Positions 8,046 to 16,775 of a stretch of 62,781 nt of DNA are shown one piece after another (the first letter of the stretch is position 1; the number at the start of each line of letters is the position of its first letter). The translations under genes and the position numbers were made by a program. Below the pieces are notes generated by a model. That model had not been told where the DNA came from. It ran no database searches and worked only from the letters and a program-made list of their open reading frames with translations. Location of the stretch: contig JBBIMW010000009.1 in assembly GCA_037444185.1 (NCBI GenBank), positions 1 to 62,781 on the forward strand, read 5' to 3'. The DNA comes from JAILZP01 sp037444185 (GTDB lineage: Bacteria; Bacillota; Desulfotomaculia; Desulfotomaculales; Desulfocucumaceae).

Positions 8046-9614
8046 ATGAGATTTTCAAAACATTTGCTTGTTCTGCTGGTTATTATGCTCGCTGCGGGGC
8101 TGGCCGGGTGCTCCGGCCAGCAAAAAAAGGCGCAGGAGGCAAAACAGGAACTGGTGGCGGGGGTGGGCGCCGATGCCAATGAGTTGAAATACGGTGAGGT
8201 GGGTGTAAGCTCCCCCAATGCCAATATATTCGAGAGCCTGGTCAAACTGAATGCCACTTATCAGGTGGAGCCCCTGCTGGCCACCGGATGGGAGTACAGG
8301 GGAGACAACACCTGGCGCTTTTATTTGAGAAAGGGTGTCAAATTCCATGACGGACGGGAGTTTACCGCCGATGCGGTTAAATATACATTGGAGCAGGCAA
8401 TCCGTCCCAGCGGCAAATCCTTGCTGAAAATAAAGGAAGGCTCGGTTAAGGTGGTTGATAATTATACGGTGGATATTGTCACCACGGAGCCCAATATGCG
8501 GGTGCCGGAAATATTGGCTCACCCCCTGAACGGAGTCAGGGCGCCGGGGCCGGACCACACCAAGAATCCTACCGGCACGGGGCCCTTCCGGTTTGTCAGT
8601 TATGAGAAAGACCAGCAGATGGTTGTGGAGCGCAATGCCGGCTACTGGGGCACTCCCCCCAGGCTGAGCAAAATAGTCTTCAAATATATACCGGACCACA
8701 ACAGCCGTCTTTTGGCCCTGCAGGCGGGGGAAGTGGATGTAATAACGGAAATCCCCCGGGAGATGATCGGGCAAGCCAAAGGGGCAAAGGGGATTAAACT
8801 GCTTACCGCCCCGACGGGTCCCTATGTGGCTGTCTCCCTCATGGTCAACGGAAAGTATCCCCATGACATACTGCAGGACAAGAGGGTGCGGCAGGCCGTG
8901 GGGCTGGCCGTAGACCGGGAGGCCATCATCAGGACGGTATGGGAGGGCAATGCCGTAAGCAGCCAGACACTGATACCGCCAGGCATATTGAGGGAGCACG
9001 GGGACCGGGTCAAAGGGTTCACTTTTGAGCCGGAAAAGGCTAAACAATTGCTGGATCAGTCCGGCTGGCAGATTGGACCCGACGGCGTCAGGGTCAAAAA
9101 CGGGCGAAAACTGGAACTGGTTCTTGTTTCCGGCTTTCCTTCCGCCAGTTTGCTGAAGCCGCTGCCGGAAGTGCTGCAGCAGCAGCTCAGGCAGATAGGC
9201 ATTGCGGTCAGGGTGGTGGAAGTGGCGGACAGCGGGCTCTATTACGAAAGCATGAAAAAGGGGGAAGGGGACCTGTGGCTGGAGAGGGGAAACCAGAATA
9301 ACGGCGACCCCACTTTTCTGCCGGAATTGCTGTATCATAGCAAAGGGTACCAGGGATCCACTTATAACAAGCCCTTTTGTCCGGGGGAAAAGTTTGACCG
9401 CCTGGTGGACGAGGCCCGCAAGAACCCCGACATAAAGGAGGCGGCGCGGCTGATGGCGGAGGCCATGCATGTGCTGATTGACGAGGAAACCACCGTGGTG
9501 CCCATTGCGTCACTGTCCAATGTTTATGCCGCCAAGGACAATGTCAAGGGGCTGGATCCCCATCCCGCCAATGTCAACACCAGGTGGGACACGGCCTTTA
9601 TAGACGGGCAATGA
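8046..9614 (+). CDS. ABC transporter substrate-binding lipoprotein (SBP_bac_5 family), copy 3
   Basis: Third receptor of the importer operon, 522 residues. ATG at 8046 lies just after GAGGTG. The lipoprotein leader ends at LAGC with Cys22, and the first 37 residues match the copy starting at 5670 except at four positions. Mature family blocks: VKFHDGREFTADAVKYTL (about residues 99-116), GTGPFRFVSYEKD and the KRVRQAVGLAVDREA helix near 281. It ends the operon: only 45 bases separate it from the next gene, but a TATAAT box lies in that gap. No terminator was recognised after it, so some read-through is possible. Confidence 0.9.
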   Translation: MRFSKHLLVLLVIMLAAGLAGCSGQQKKAQEAKQELVAGVGADANELKYGEVGVSSPNANIFESLVKLNATYQVEPLLATGWEYRGDNTWRFYLRKGVKFHDGREFTADAVKYTLEQAIRPSGKSLLKIKEGSVKVVDNYTVDIVTTEPNMRVPEILAHPLNGVRAPGPDHTKNPTGTGPFRFVSYEKDQQMVVERNAGYWGTPPRLSKIVFKYIPDHNSRLLALQAGEVDVITEIPREMIGQAKGAKGIKLLTAPTGPYVAVSLMVNGKYPHDILQDKRVRQAVGLAVDREAIIRTVWEGNAVSSQTLIPPGILREHGDRVKGFTFEPEKAKQLLDQSGWQIGPDGVRVKNGRKLELVLVSGFPSASLLKPLPEVLQQQLRQIGIAVRVVEVADSGLYYESMKKGEGDLWLERGNQNNGDPTFLPELLYHSKGYQGSTYNKPFCPGEKFDRLVDEARKNPDIKEAARLMAEAMHVLIDEETTVVPIASLSNVYAAKDNVKGLDPHPANVNTRWDTAFIDGQ

Positions 9615-9638
9615 TTATGTTGCGGATGGATAATGTGT

Positions 9639-9644
9639 TATAAT
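9639..9644 (+). promoter_or_regulatory. Candidate -10 box ahead of the Uma2-family gene
   Basis: A perfect TATAAT in the short gap after the importer operon. The -35 region is poor (TTATGT 18 bases upstream), so only the -10 element is convincing. Transcription from here would begin near 9651, which would favour the internal ATG at 9714 as the start of the next gene. Confidence 0.35.
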
Positions 9645-9659
9645 GCTGGATAAGGAATT

Positions 9660-10286
9660 ATGGAAACTCTGGGGGGGCTTCAGGTGGGACTGTCCTCGAG
9701 GGATGTTGAAATTATGCAAAAAAAAGCCCACACATACGCGGATTATTGTCTGCTGCCCGAAGGAACACCCTGCCAGCTGATAGGGGGGAAGCTGATTATG
9801 ACACCGGCCCCCGATACGTATCACCAGGCTATTTCCATGCGGCTGGGGGTGGAGATGGCCAATTTCACTGCCGGAAAAAAATCAGGTATGGTTTTTTTCG
9901 CCCCTGTGGACGTTTTTCTGGAAGATACAGAGATATACCAGCCGGATATTATTTTTATCGCCGCTGACAGGCTGCATATTATTGAGCCGGCGGGGGTGAG
10001 GGGTGCCCCTGATTTAGTGGTGGAGATTCTGTATCCCTCCACCGCTTATTACGACCTGAGAAAAAAGTTCAAGGTTTACGCCCGGAGCGGGGTAAGGGAA
10101 TACTGGATTGCGGATCCCCATGACCGGAGCATTGAGGTTTATAAGGGAAAAGAGGGTAAATTTGTACAGACACTGAGGGTGGAAGGGGAAGGCAAAGCCG
10201 GTTCATCGGTGCTGGAAGGGTTTGCGGTGGAAGTAAAGGTCATTTTTGCCGATATTGCCTCCTACAGCCGATTATTGGGGCAATGA
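9660..10286 (+). CDS. Uma2-family (DUF820) putative endonuclease-fold protein
   Basis: A 208-residue protein of the Uma2/DUF820 family, which has a PD-(D/E)XK nuclease-like fold and unknown function. Seen here: YADYCLLPEGTPCQLIGGKL near the N-terminus, the acidic QPDIIFI at about residues 93-99, VVEILYPSTAYYD at about 119-131, a conserved lysine in KKFKVYARSGV, and EYWIADP near 148. D, E and K of these blocks would form the fold's active site. ATG at 9660 has AAGGA 5 bases upstream; ATG at 9714 matches the usual family start better and would fit the TATAAT at 9639. It is separated from the riboswitch locus downstream and probably unrelated to it. Confidence 0.82.
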   Translation: METLGGLQVGLSSRDVEIMQKKAHTYADYCLLPEGTPCQLIGGKLIMTPAPDTYHQAISMRLGVEMANFTAGKKSGMVFFAPVDVFLEDTEIYQPDIIFIAADRLHIIEPAGVRGAPDLVVEILYPSTAYYDLRKKFKVYARSGVREYWIADPHDRSIEVYKGKEGKFVQTLRVEGEGKAGSSVLEGFAVEVKVIFADIASYSRLLGQ

Positions 10287-10327
10287 TCGGGGGGCCGGCA
10301 TGGATCGGCGCATTTTTGCCGCATGAA

Positions 10328-10366
10328 TTGACATATAATTGACACAATGTTATTATAAACTATAAA
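10328..10366 (+). promoter_or_regulatory. Promoter(s) for the cobalamin-riboswitch locus
   Basis: Two overlapping sigma-A-type promoters can be drawn in an AT-rich stretch just ahead of the riboswitch: TTGACA 10328-10333 with TATTAT 10351-10356 (17-base spacer), and TTGACA 10339-10344 with TATAAA 10361-10366 (16-base spacer). Either would start the transcript near 10365-10375, immediately before the riboswitch P1 stem. Confidence 0.65.
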
Positions 10367-10385
10367 TTTAACTGAATAGTAAACT

Positions 10386-10562
10386 GACCAGGTTCCCCCG
10401 GACGCACCGGGGGTGAAAAGGGAACCGGGTGTAAATCCCGGACGGTCCGGCCACTGTATGTGGGGAGCGAATCCCACGAAAGCCACTGGGCCTTAACAAA
10501 TAAAGGCCCGGGAAGGCGGATGAGACGCTGTGATCCATAAGTCAGGAGACCTGCCTGGTTAT
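10386..10562 (+). ncRNA. Cobalamin riboswitch (B12-dependent leader RNA)
   Basis: Leader RNA that senses adenosylcobalamin or a related corrinoid and represses the downstream genes. Hallmarks in order: P1 arms GACCAGG (10386) and CCTGGTT (10554); the GGTGAAAAGGGAACCGGGTG core (10411-10430); AAATCCCGGACGGTCC; GCCACTG near 10482; GGGAAGGCG near 10510; and the B12 box AGTCAGGAGACCTGCC at 10540-10555. It is followed by an intrinsic terminator 90 bases downstream and then by a CobN gene, which supports control of a cobalt/corrinoid function. The fold was judged by eye from conserved boxes. Confidence 0.93.
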
Positions 10563-10650
10563 AAGTCAAGTGTCGCCTTCCGTGGAAAGGTCAGGTGCTT
10601 GTTGGGTGTTGTGTGCAAGTACAAGTAAATGTATGGCACATCCATCTGAA

Positions 10651-10684
10651 AAGACCGGCTTGTTTGGAGGAGCCGGTCTTTTTC
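10651..10684 (+). terminator. Intrinsic terminator after the cobalamin riboswitch
   Basis: Perfect 10-bp stem AAGACCGGCT / AGCCGGTCTT with a 10-base loop, running into TTTTTCTC. Its position between riboswitch and cobN suggests that it is the expression platform, with transcription ending here when corrinoid is bound. A competing antiterminator was not identified by eye. Confidence 0.8.
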
Positions 10685-10685
10685 T

Positions 10686-10873
10686 CGGTGTTTCACTTTA
10701 AGGGCGGGATTTTTACATCCCCTGCCGATGCCGCTTTTGGCGGCATGGATGTCTGTGCGAAAAAAACACCCGCACAAACCGGGCCACGAAGGTCTTTCTC
10801 TCTGCCTGGGGAGTTCTTCGTGGTTTCATTTTTTTTCATGGTGTCAGGAGGCGGCGTGATCTGAAGAGGGAGG
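10686..10873. other. Untranslated stretch between terminator and first cobN
   Basis: About 190 bases without a supported gene. It holds a short self-complementary run around 10728-10746 (GCCGATGCCGCTTTTGGCGGC) of unclear meaning and a weak Shine-Dalgarno (AGAGGGAGG) directly before the cobN ATG. No second promoter was recognised. Confidence 0.4.
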
Positions 10874-13800
10874 ATGTATAATTTGCGGGCCGGGATTTTG
10901 TTTTACACCGCGGTGGAAGGGGAACTGGCCAACCTCACCCGGGCTTTGCACCGTCTGCGCCGGAAATCCGGACCGCCGGTGGAGGTATATGCCCGCGCAA
11001 AACGGGATGTGGCCGGGCCCCAAGGTGAGAAAGAACTGCTGGAGATTGTCCCGCAGGTGAATATTATTGTCCTTCGCCTGATGGGAGGCGCTGATTCCCT
11101 GCCCGCCTTCGGCAGGGTGACGGAACTGGCCCGGGAAAAAAACATACCCGTGGCGGTCCTGCCCCCGGGGGGAGAAGGCGGGCAGGATCCATCCGCCATG
11201 AGTACGCTGGAACAAGGGGACTACCGGCGGGTGTGCGGATACGTGGGCTACGGCGGGCCGGACAATCTGGAAAATTTTCTTTTATGGGTGGCAAACCGCC
11301 ATCTGGGCACGGATTTCCCCGTCCGGGAACCCAGGCCCCTGCCCTGGGAGGGAATCTACCACCCCGATTATACGGATCCGGCCGCCGCTGAAGAGTATCT
11401 ATTGAAAGAGGCGGAAGGCGGCCGGCCTGTGGTGGGTATTCTTTTTTACCAGAGTTATTGGACGGTGGGCAATACCGGTTTTGTGGACGAACTGATCCGG
11501 AGTGTCCAGCGGCGGGGAGGCGTGGCTTTGCCGCTGTTTCTCCATGCCGCCAGAAATGACGATATGGGCAGCCGCGGTGCTGCCTGGGCCCTGGACCGTT
11601 ATTTTTACCGGTCCGGCCGTCCGTTGGTGGATGTTGTGATCAATACTTTGATGTTTTCCCAAACCATTGCCACCCCCAGTTTCAGCCGGACCGCGGGGGG
11701 AGACTTTTACCGGCGGCTGGGGGTGCCGCTGATAAAGGCCGTTATTTCGCTGACGCCTTATGCCGAATGGGATCAAAGTTTGCAAGGGCTTGGCCCGATG
11801 GATGTGGTTATGAGTGCTGCCCTGCCTGAGTTTGACGGGGCGCTGATTACCGTCCCGGTGGCCACCCGGGAGGAGGTGGAAAGGGACCCGCTGACCGGGG
11901 CCACGCTGATAAAGCACGTACCCATTCCCGACCGGGTGCAAAAGGTGGCTTCGCTGGCCATGCGCTGGGCGATGCTCAATCGCAAGCCCAATGGTGAGAA
12001 GAGGGTGGCCATAATATTGCACAACTATCCGCCGCGCAACGACCGTATCGGCAACGCCTTCGGCCTGGATACCCCGGCCAGTATACACAGCCTGCTGGCC
12101 CGGATGAAGGAGGAAGGGTACCGGGTGGAAGACCTTCCGGAAAACGGAGAATCCTTGATGCAAAAGGTGCTGGACGGATTGACCAATCAGCGGAGCTGGC
12201 TGGATCCGCGGGAAATGGACCGGAGGGCGGCGGCCCGGGTGGACCGGGACACTTACAGGCGATGGTTTTCAACCTTCCCCGCAGGGGCGGGGGACCGGCT
12301 GCGGCGGGACTGGGGACCTCCTCCGGGGGAAGTTTTCTCTTACGGGGAACACCTGCTCATTCCCGGCATATTCCTGGGCAATGTTTTCCTGGGCATGCAG
12401 CCGGTGCGGGGGTTCCTGGAAGATCCGGCCAAGGTTTACCATAGCCCCGATCTCTCACCTCCGCACCATTATATTGCCTACTACCGCTGGCTGCGGGATG
12501 TCTTTGGAGCGGACATTGTGTTCCACATCGGCAAGCACGGTTCACTGGAGTGGCTCCCCGGCAAAGGGACGGGGCTGTCGGAGGCCTGCTTCCCCGATTT
12601 GGCCCTATATGACATGCCCCACGTTTATCCGTATATTATCAACAATCCGGGCGAGGGCACCCAGGCCAAGAGGCGTTCCCACGCCTGCCTCATCGGCCAC
12701 CTGGCGCCGGTGATGACCAGGGCCGGCGCCTACGATGATCTGGCCGGGCTGGAAGTATTGATAAGCGATTACCATAAGGTGAAAGCCCTGGATCCGGGCA
12801 AGCTGCCGGTATTGCGGGGGCTGATCTGGGAAAAGGTGGAGGCCGCCCGTCTGGACAGGGATCTGGGCATTGACCGGGAGCCGGCCGGGGCGGACTGGGA
12901 GGAGTTGCTGGAGAGGCTGCACGGCTACCTGCATGAATTGAAGGACACCCTGATCCGGGACGGCCTGCACATACTGGGCCGGCCGCCGGAGGGCGGCGCC
13001 CTGGTGGAAATGATCCTTGCCTTAACCCGCCTGGCCAATGGGGAGATTCCTTCACTTAGGGAGTGCCTGGCCGGGATACTGGGGTTTGATTACGGCGATC
13101 TTATAGAAAAGCCGGGCTTTTTCTCCCCCGGGCACGGGCGGACTTACGGGGAGATAATCGATCATGTAGACCGGCAGGGGAGGGATCTGATTAAGGCGTT
13201 GGCCGCTGCGGGTTTTGCCGGTGCAAACATCCGGGCCCTGGCTGAAAATATCCTCGCAGGGTGGAGTGAGGATTTGGGGCGGGTAATGGAGTATGTATGC
13301 GGCGTCCTGGCCCCGGCCCTTATGGGAACGGTGGCGGAAATTGACAACTGTGCGGCTGCCCTGGCTGGGAAATTTATTCTCCCCGGCCCCTCCGGCGCCC
13401 CGACCCGGGGTATGGCCGATGTGCTACCCACCGGGCGCAATTTTTACTCCGTGGACCCCCAGGCCATCCCCACCCGGTCCGCCTGGCGGGTGGGGACGGC
13501 CCTGGCGGACGCATTGTTGCAAAGATGTCTGGAAGAGACCGGGTTCTATCCGGAAAGCGTCGGCCTGGTGGTTTGGGCCACCGGCAATATGCGCACCGGG
13601 GGGGACGATGTGGCCGAGGCCCTGTGTCTTTTAGGTGTGCGGCCTGTCTGGGAGGAAAAGAGCGGGCGGGTGAAAGACCTGGCCGTAATCCCGCCGGAGG
13701 AGCTGGGACGGCCGCGCATAGACGTAACTGTCCGGATCAGCGGCATGTTCCGTGACGCTTTTATGAACGTGGTTTACCTGCTGGACCGGGCGGCGGAAAT

Positions 13801-14638
13801 GGTGGCCTCCCTGGATGAGCCGGATGACATTAATTTTATCGCCAAACATTTCCGGGCCGAGGTGGCGGAGAAAGCCGCAGCGGGCATGGATCAGGCGGAA
13901 GCGCGGGAAGAGGCGCTGTGGCGCATATTCAGCGACCGGCCCGGAACTTACGGCGCAGGCGTAAACCATCTGATCGCCGCCGGTAACTGGCGGGACGGAA
14001 AGGATTTGGGCGAAGCGTACATTACCTGGGGAGATTGCGCCTACAGCCGCCGCCGCTATGGCAAAGACGCCCGGGCCGCTTTCCGGCGACGTCTGGCGAT
14101 GGTGGAGGTTACGGTGAAAAACGAGGATTCCCGGGAAATCGACATGTTTGATTGTGATGATTTTTATTCCTATCACGGCGGCATGGTGGCCGCGGTCAAT
14201 GCCGTCAAGGGCTCCCCGCCCCTTTCCTTCAGCGGTGACAGCTCAGATCCGGCGCGGGTTCGGGTGCGTACACTGAAGGAGGAGACCAGGCGTATTTTCC
14301 GTGCCCGGGTGCTCAACCCCAGGTGGATAGAGAGCATGAAGAGGCACGGCTACAAAGGGGCCGGGGATCTGTCCCATTTGGTGGAGGTGGCCTTCGGCTG
14401 GGACGCCGCCGCCGGGGTGGTGGAAGACTGGCTGTACGAGGCGATGGCGCAAAATTACGCTCTGGATACTGCCATGCGGCAGTGGTTTAAAGAAGTCAAC
14501 CCCTGGGCGCTGCACAATATCACCGCGCACCTGCTGGAGGCGGCGGCCAGGGGCATGTGGCGGGCGGCGCCGGAAATGATTGACGCCCTGCGGGAACTGC
14601 ACCTGGACATCGAAGGGGAGATGGAGTCCCGGACGTGA
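10874..14638 (+). CDS. cobN: Cobaltochelatase CobN-type large subunit (copy 1)
   Basis: Large tetrapyrrole-binding subunit of the CobN/ChlH class of ATP-dependent metal chelatases, 1254 residues, the usual CobN length. The conserved core IGKHGSLEWLPGKGTGLSE is at about residues 551-569, followed by YPYIINNPGEGTQAKRR, the CobN form of this block. Further conserved blocks are DVLPTGRNFYSVDP (about 849-862), RPRIDVTVRISGMFRD and LNPRWIESMKRHGYKGA near the C-terminus. ATG at 10874 follows AGAGGGAGG. It is the first gene after a cobalamin riboswitch and is followed by ChlD- and ChlI-like subunits, so the three could form a complete chelatase. Cobalt insertion into a corrinoid is the family role; in an anaerobe using early cobalt insertion its exact substrate is open. 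Confidence 0.9.
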   Translation: MYNLRAGILFYTAVEGELANLTRALHRLRRKSGPPVEVYARAKRDVAGPQGEKELLEIVPQVNIIVLRLMGGADSLPAFGRVTELAREKNIPVAVLPPGGEGGQDPSAMSTLEQGDYRRVCGYVGYGGPDNLENFLLWVANRHLGTDFPVREPRPLPWEGIYHPDYTDPAAAEEYLLKEAEGGRPVVGILFYQSYWTVGNTGFVDELIRSVQRRGGVALPLFLHAARNDDMGSRGAAWALDRYFYRSGRPLVDVVINTLMFSQTIATPSFSRTAGGDFYRRLGVPLIKAVISLTPYAEWDQSLQGLGPMDVVMSAALPEFDGALITVPVATREEVERDPLTGATLIKHVPIPDRVQKVASLAMRWAMLNRKPNGEKRVAIILHNYPPRNDRIGNAFGLDTPASIHSLLARMKEEGYRVEDLPENGESLMQKVLDGLTNQRSWLDPREMDRRAAARVDRDTYRRWFSTFPAGAGDRLRRDWGPPPGEVFSYGEHLLIPGIFLGNVFLGMQPVRGFLEDPAKVYHSPDLSPPHHYIAYYRWLRDVFGADIVFHIGKHGSLEWLPGKGTGLSEACFPDLALYDMPHVYPYIINNPGEGTQAKRRSHACLIGHLAPVMTRAGAYDDLAGLEVLISDYHKVKALDPGKLPVLRGLIWEKVEAARLDRDLGIDREPAGADWEELLERLHGYLHELKDTLIRDGLHILGRPPEGGALVEMILALTRLANGEIPSLRECLAGILGFDYGDLIEKPGFFSPGHGRTYGEIIDHVDRQGRDLIKALAAAGFAGANIRALAENILAGWSEDLGRVMEYVCGVLAPALMGTVAEIDNCAAALAGKFILPGPSGAPTRGMADVLPTGRNFYSVDPQAIPTRSAWRVGTALADALLQRCLEETGFYPESVGLVVWATGNMRTGGDDVAEALCLLGVRPVWEEKSGRVKDLAVIPPEELGRPRIDVTVRISGMFRDAFMNVVYLLDRAAEMVASLDEPDDINFIAKHFRAEVAEKAAAGMDQAEAREEALWRIFSDRPGTYGAGVNHLIAAGNWRDGKDLGEAYITWGDCAYSRRRYGKDARAAFRRRLAMVEVTVKNEDSREIDMFDCDDFYSYHGGMVAAVNAVKGSPPLSFSGDSSDPARVRVRTLKEETRRIFRARVLNPRWIESMKRHGYKGAGDLSHLVEVAFGWDAAAGVVEDWLYEAMAQNYALDTAMRQWFKEVNPWALHNITAHLLEAAARGMWRAAPEMIDALRELHLDIEGEMESRT

Positions 14639-14671
14639 TAATCACACTTTTTGCAAATAAGGAGACAGATC

Positions 14672-16714
14672 ATGGGAAAATACCGGCGTTTTACATTCCC
14701 CTTTTCCGCCATAACCGGCCAGGAAAAGATGAAAAAGGCTCTACTGTTGAATGCCGTTAACCCGCGGATAGGCGGTGTGCTGGTGCGCGGCGAAAAAGGC
14801 ACGGCCAAATCCACGGCGGTGCGGGCACTGGCCCGCCTGCTGCCGGAAATTGAGGTGGTGGCGGGCTGCCCGTACAACTGCGACCCCGGCGATGCCGGTC
14901 TGATCTGCCAGTCCTGCCGTGACCGCCTGGGGGATGCCCAAAGAATTGAAAAAGTCCTCCGCCGGGTGCAGGTGGTGGATCTGCCGGTGTCAGCCACCGA
15001 GGACAGAGTGGTGGGCAGTCTGGATTTCGAGCACGCCGTCAGATATGGGCGGGCCCGCTTTGAGCCCGGCCTGCTGGCCCGGGCCAACCGCGGGATCATC
15101 TACGTGGACGAGGTGAATCTCCTGGACGACCACATTGTGGACGTGCTTTTGGACGTTGCCGCAACGGGGGTGAACGTGGTTGAGAGGGAAAGTGTTTCAT
15201 ACAGCCACCGGGCGGAGTTTATTCTCGTCGGCACCATGAACCCGGAAGAAGGCGGCCTGCGTCCGCAACTGATTGACCGGTTCGGCCTCTGCGTTCAGGT
15301 GGAGGGGGTGACGGATCCCGCCCGGCGGGTGGAAATTGTCAGGCGGCGCGATGAATTCGATGCTGATCCACTGGGTTTTATCGCCCGCTGGCGGGAAAAA
15401 GAGCGGCAATTGAGGGAGAAAATCACCGCCGCCCGCTGTCTGCTGCCGACGGTGACCATTTCACCGGACTTGCTGGAACTGATTGCGGAATTGAGCATGG
15501 AAGCCCTGGTGGCCGGCCACCGGGCCGATATAGTCATGGCGGCGGCGTCCAGCACCATCGCTGCCTGGCACGGGCGGAACAGGGTGACAGAAGGGGATGT
15601 TTACGAGGCTGCCGATCTGGTGCTGTTCCACCGGGTGCGGGAAGCCCCCCCGCCATCCCCCGAGCAGCCCGGGGCCTCCCCGGAAGAACAGGAAGATTCG
15701 CCGGAACAGGAGGAAGAAGACGACAGCCGGGAACAGGAACCCCCTGAACAGCCCGAAGAGGCGCCGCCGCTGCCGGATCAGGAAAGCCTGGAGCCGGAGG
15801 ATCAAAAACAGCAAGAAGATCAGGAACGGGACAGGGAAAAAGAACAGAATACCCCTCCTCCTGCGGCACCGGAGGAAAGAGTATTTGCCGTCGGGCAGCC
15901 CTTTCAGACAAAGCGCATCAGCTATGACCGGGACCGCATGTTGCGCAAGGGTTCCGGCCGGCGGTCCCGTACCAGGACCGCTTCCAAAGCCGGGCGCTAT
16001 GTGCGTAGCACCATGCAGCGAAAAAACAATGATTTGGCCTTCGACGCCACAGTGCGGGCGGCGGCGCCGTACCAGCCGCGCCGGCGGCGGGGCGGGACGG
16101 CCATTGCCATAGAAACCGGCGACATCCGGGAAAAGGTGCGGGAGAAGAGAATAGGCAATTTCCTTTTATTTGTGGTGGACGCCAGCGGGTCCATGGGGGC
16201 CCGGCAGAGGATGGTGGAAACCAAGGGGGCCATACTTTCCCTGCTGCTGGACGCCTATCAGAAACGGGACCGCATCGGCATGGTGGCTTTCAGAGGGAGT
16301 GCGGCGGAAATGATTTTGCCTCCCACCGGCAGTGTGGAAATGGCCCACAAGCTGCTGGAGGAGCTGCCCACCGGCGGCAAGACGCCTTTGTCCGCCGGAC
16401 TCATTAAGGCTTATGAGGTGGCCAGGACCCACCTCTATAAAGACTCGGACATATCACCTCTGCTGATTATTATTTCCGACGGGAAAGGCAATGTAAGCGC
16501 GGGCGCCGACAAGCCTTTGGCCGAGGCCCGCCGGGTGGCGGAAATAATCAGGGCTGAGGAAAGGATAAAGACACTGGTGGTTGATGTGGAGAATAACGGT
16601 TTCCTCACATTCGGGCTGGCCGGAGAACTGGCCGCCGCCCTTGGCGCCGGGTACTACAAAATCGACGACTTGAAGGCGGACACCCTGGTGCGGGCGGTAA
16701 GGGAGGTTGAGTGA
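14672..16714 (+). CDS. Magnesium/cobalt chelatase D-type subunit (AAA+ plus VWA)
   Basis: A 680-residue AAA+ chelatase subunit. The ChlI-like N-terminal ATPase has Walker A GEKGTAKST at about residues 39-47 and Walker B YVDEVNLLDDH near 147; between them is a four-Cys cluster (CPYNCDPGDAGLICQSC, about 69-85) that may bind zinc. An acidic, proline-rich linker spans about 326-400. The C-terminal von Willebrand A domain has an intact MIDAS DASGS near 503. Such proteins bridge the I-type ATPase ring and the CobN/ChlH subunit. ATG at 14672 has AAGGAG upstream. It lies 33 bases after the first cobN and 61 before the ChlI-like gene. Confidence 0.88.
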   Translation: MGKYRRFTFPFSAITGQEKMKKALLLNAVNPRIGGVLVRGEKGTAKSTAVRALARLLPEIEVVAGCPYNCDPGDAGLICQSCRDRLGDAQRIEKVLRRVQVVDLPVSATEDRVVGSLDFEHAVRYGRARFEPGLLARANRGIIYVDEVNLLDDHIVDVLLDVAATGVNVVERESVSYSHRAEFILVGTMNPEEGGLRPQLIDRFGLCVQVEGVTDPARRVEIVRRRDEFDADPLGFIARWREKERQLREKITAARCLLPTVTISPDLLELIAELSMEALVAGHRADIVMAAASSTIAAWHGRNRVTEGDVYEAADLVLFHRVREAPPPSPEQPGASPEEQEDSPEQEEEDDSREQEPPEQPEEAPPLPDQESLEPEDQKQQEDQERDREKEQNTPPPAAPEERVFAVGQPFQTKRISYDRDRMLRKGSGRRSRTRTASKAGRYVRSTMQRKNNDLAFDATVRAAAPYQPRRRRGGTAIAIETGDIREKVREKRIGNFLLFVVDASGSMGARQRMVETKGAILSLLLDAYQKRDRIGMVAFRGSAAEMILPPTGSVEMAHKLLEELPTGGKTPLSAGLIKAYEVARTHLYKDSDISPLLIIISDGKGNVSAGADKPLAEARRVAEIIRAEERIKTLVVDVENNGFLTFGLAGELAAALGAGYYKIDDLKADTLVRAVREVE

Positions 16715-16775
16715 AAAGAATTGGGCCGGATTATGATTGATGTTGAGAGTTCTAAGAGAAAGGTTGATTTAAAAA

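Noticed and set aside
8055..9470. A 471-codon open frame on the minus strand opposite the third binding protein
   Set aside because: Composition effect of high G+C on the opposite strand; the plus-strand binding protein shows full family motifs and the minus frame has no recognisable domain.
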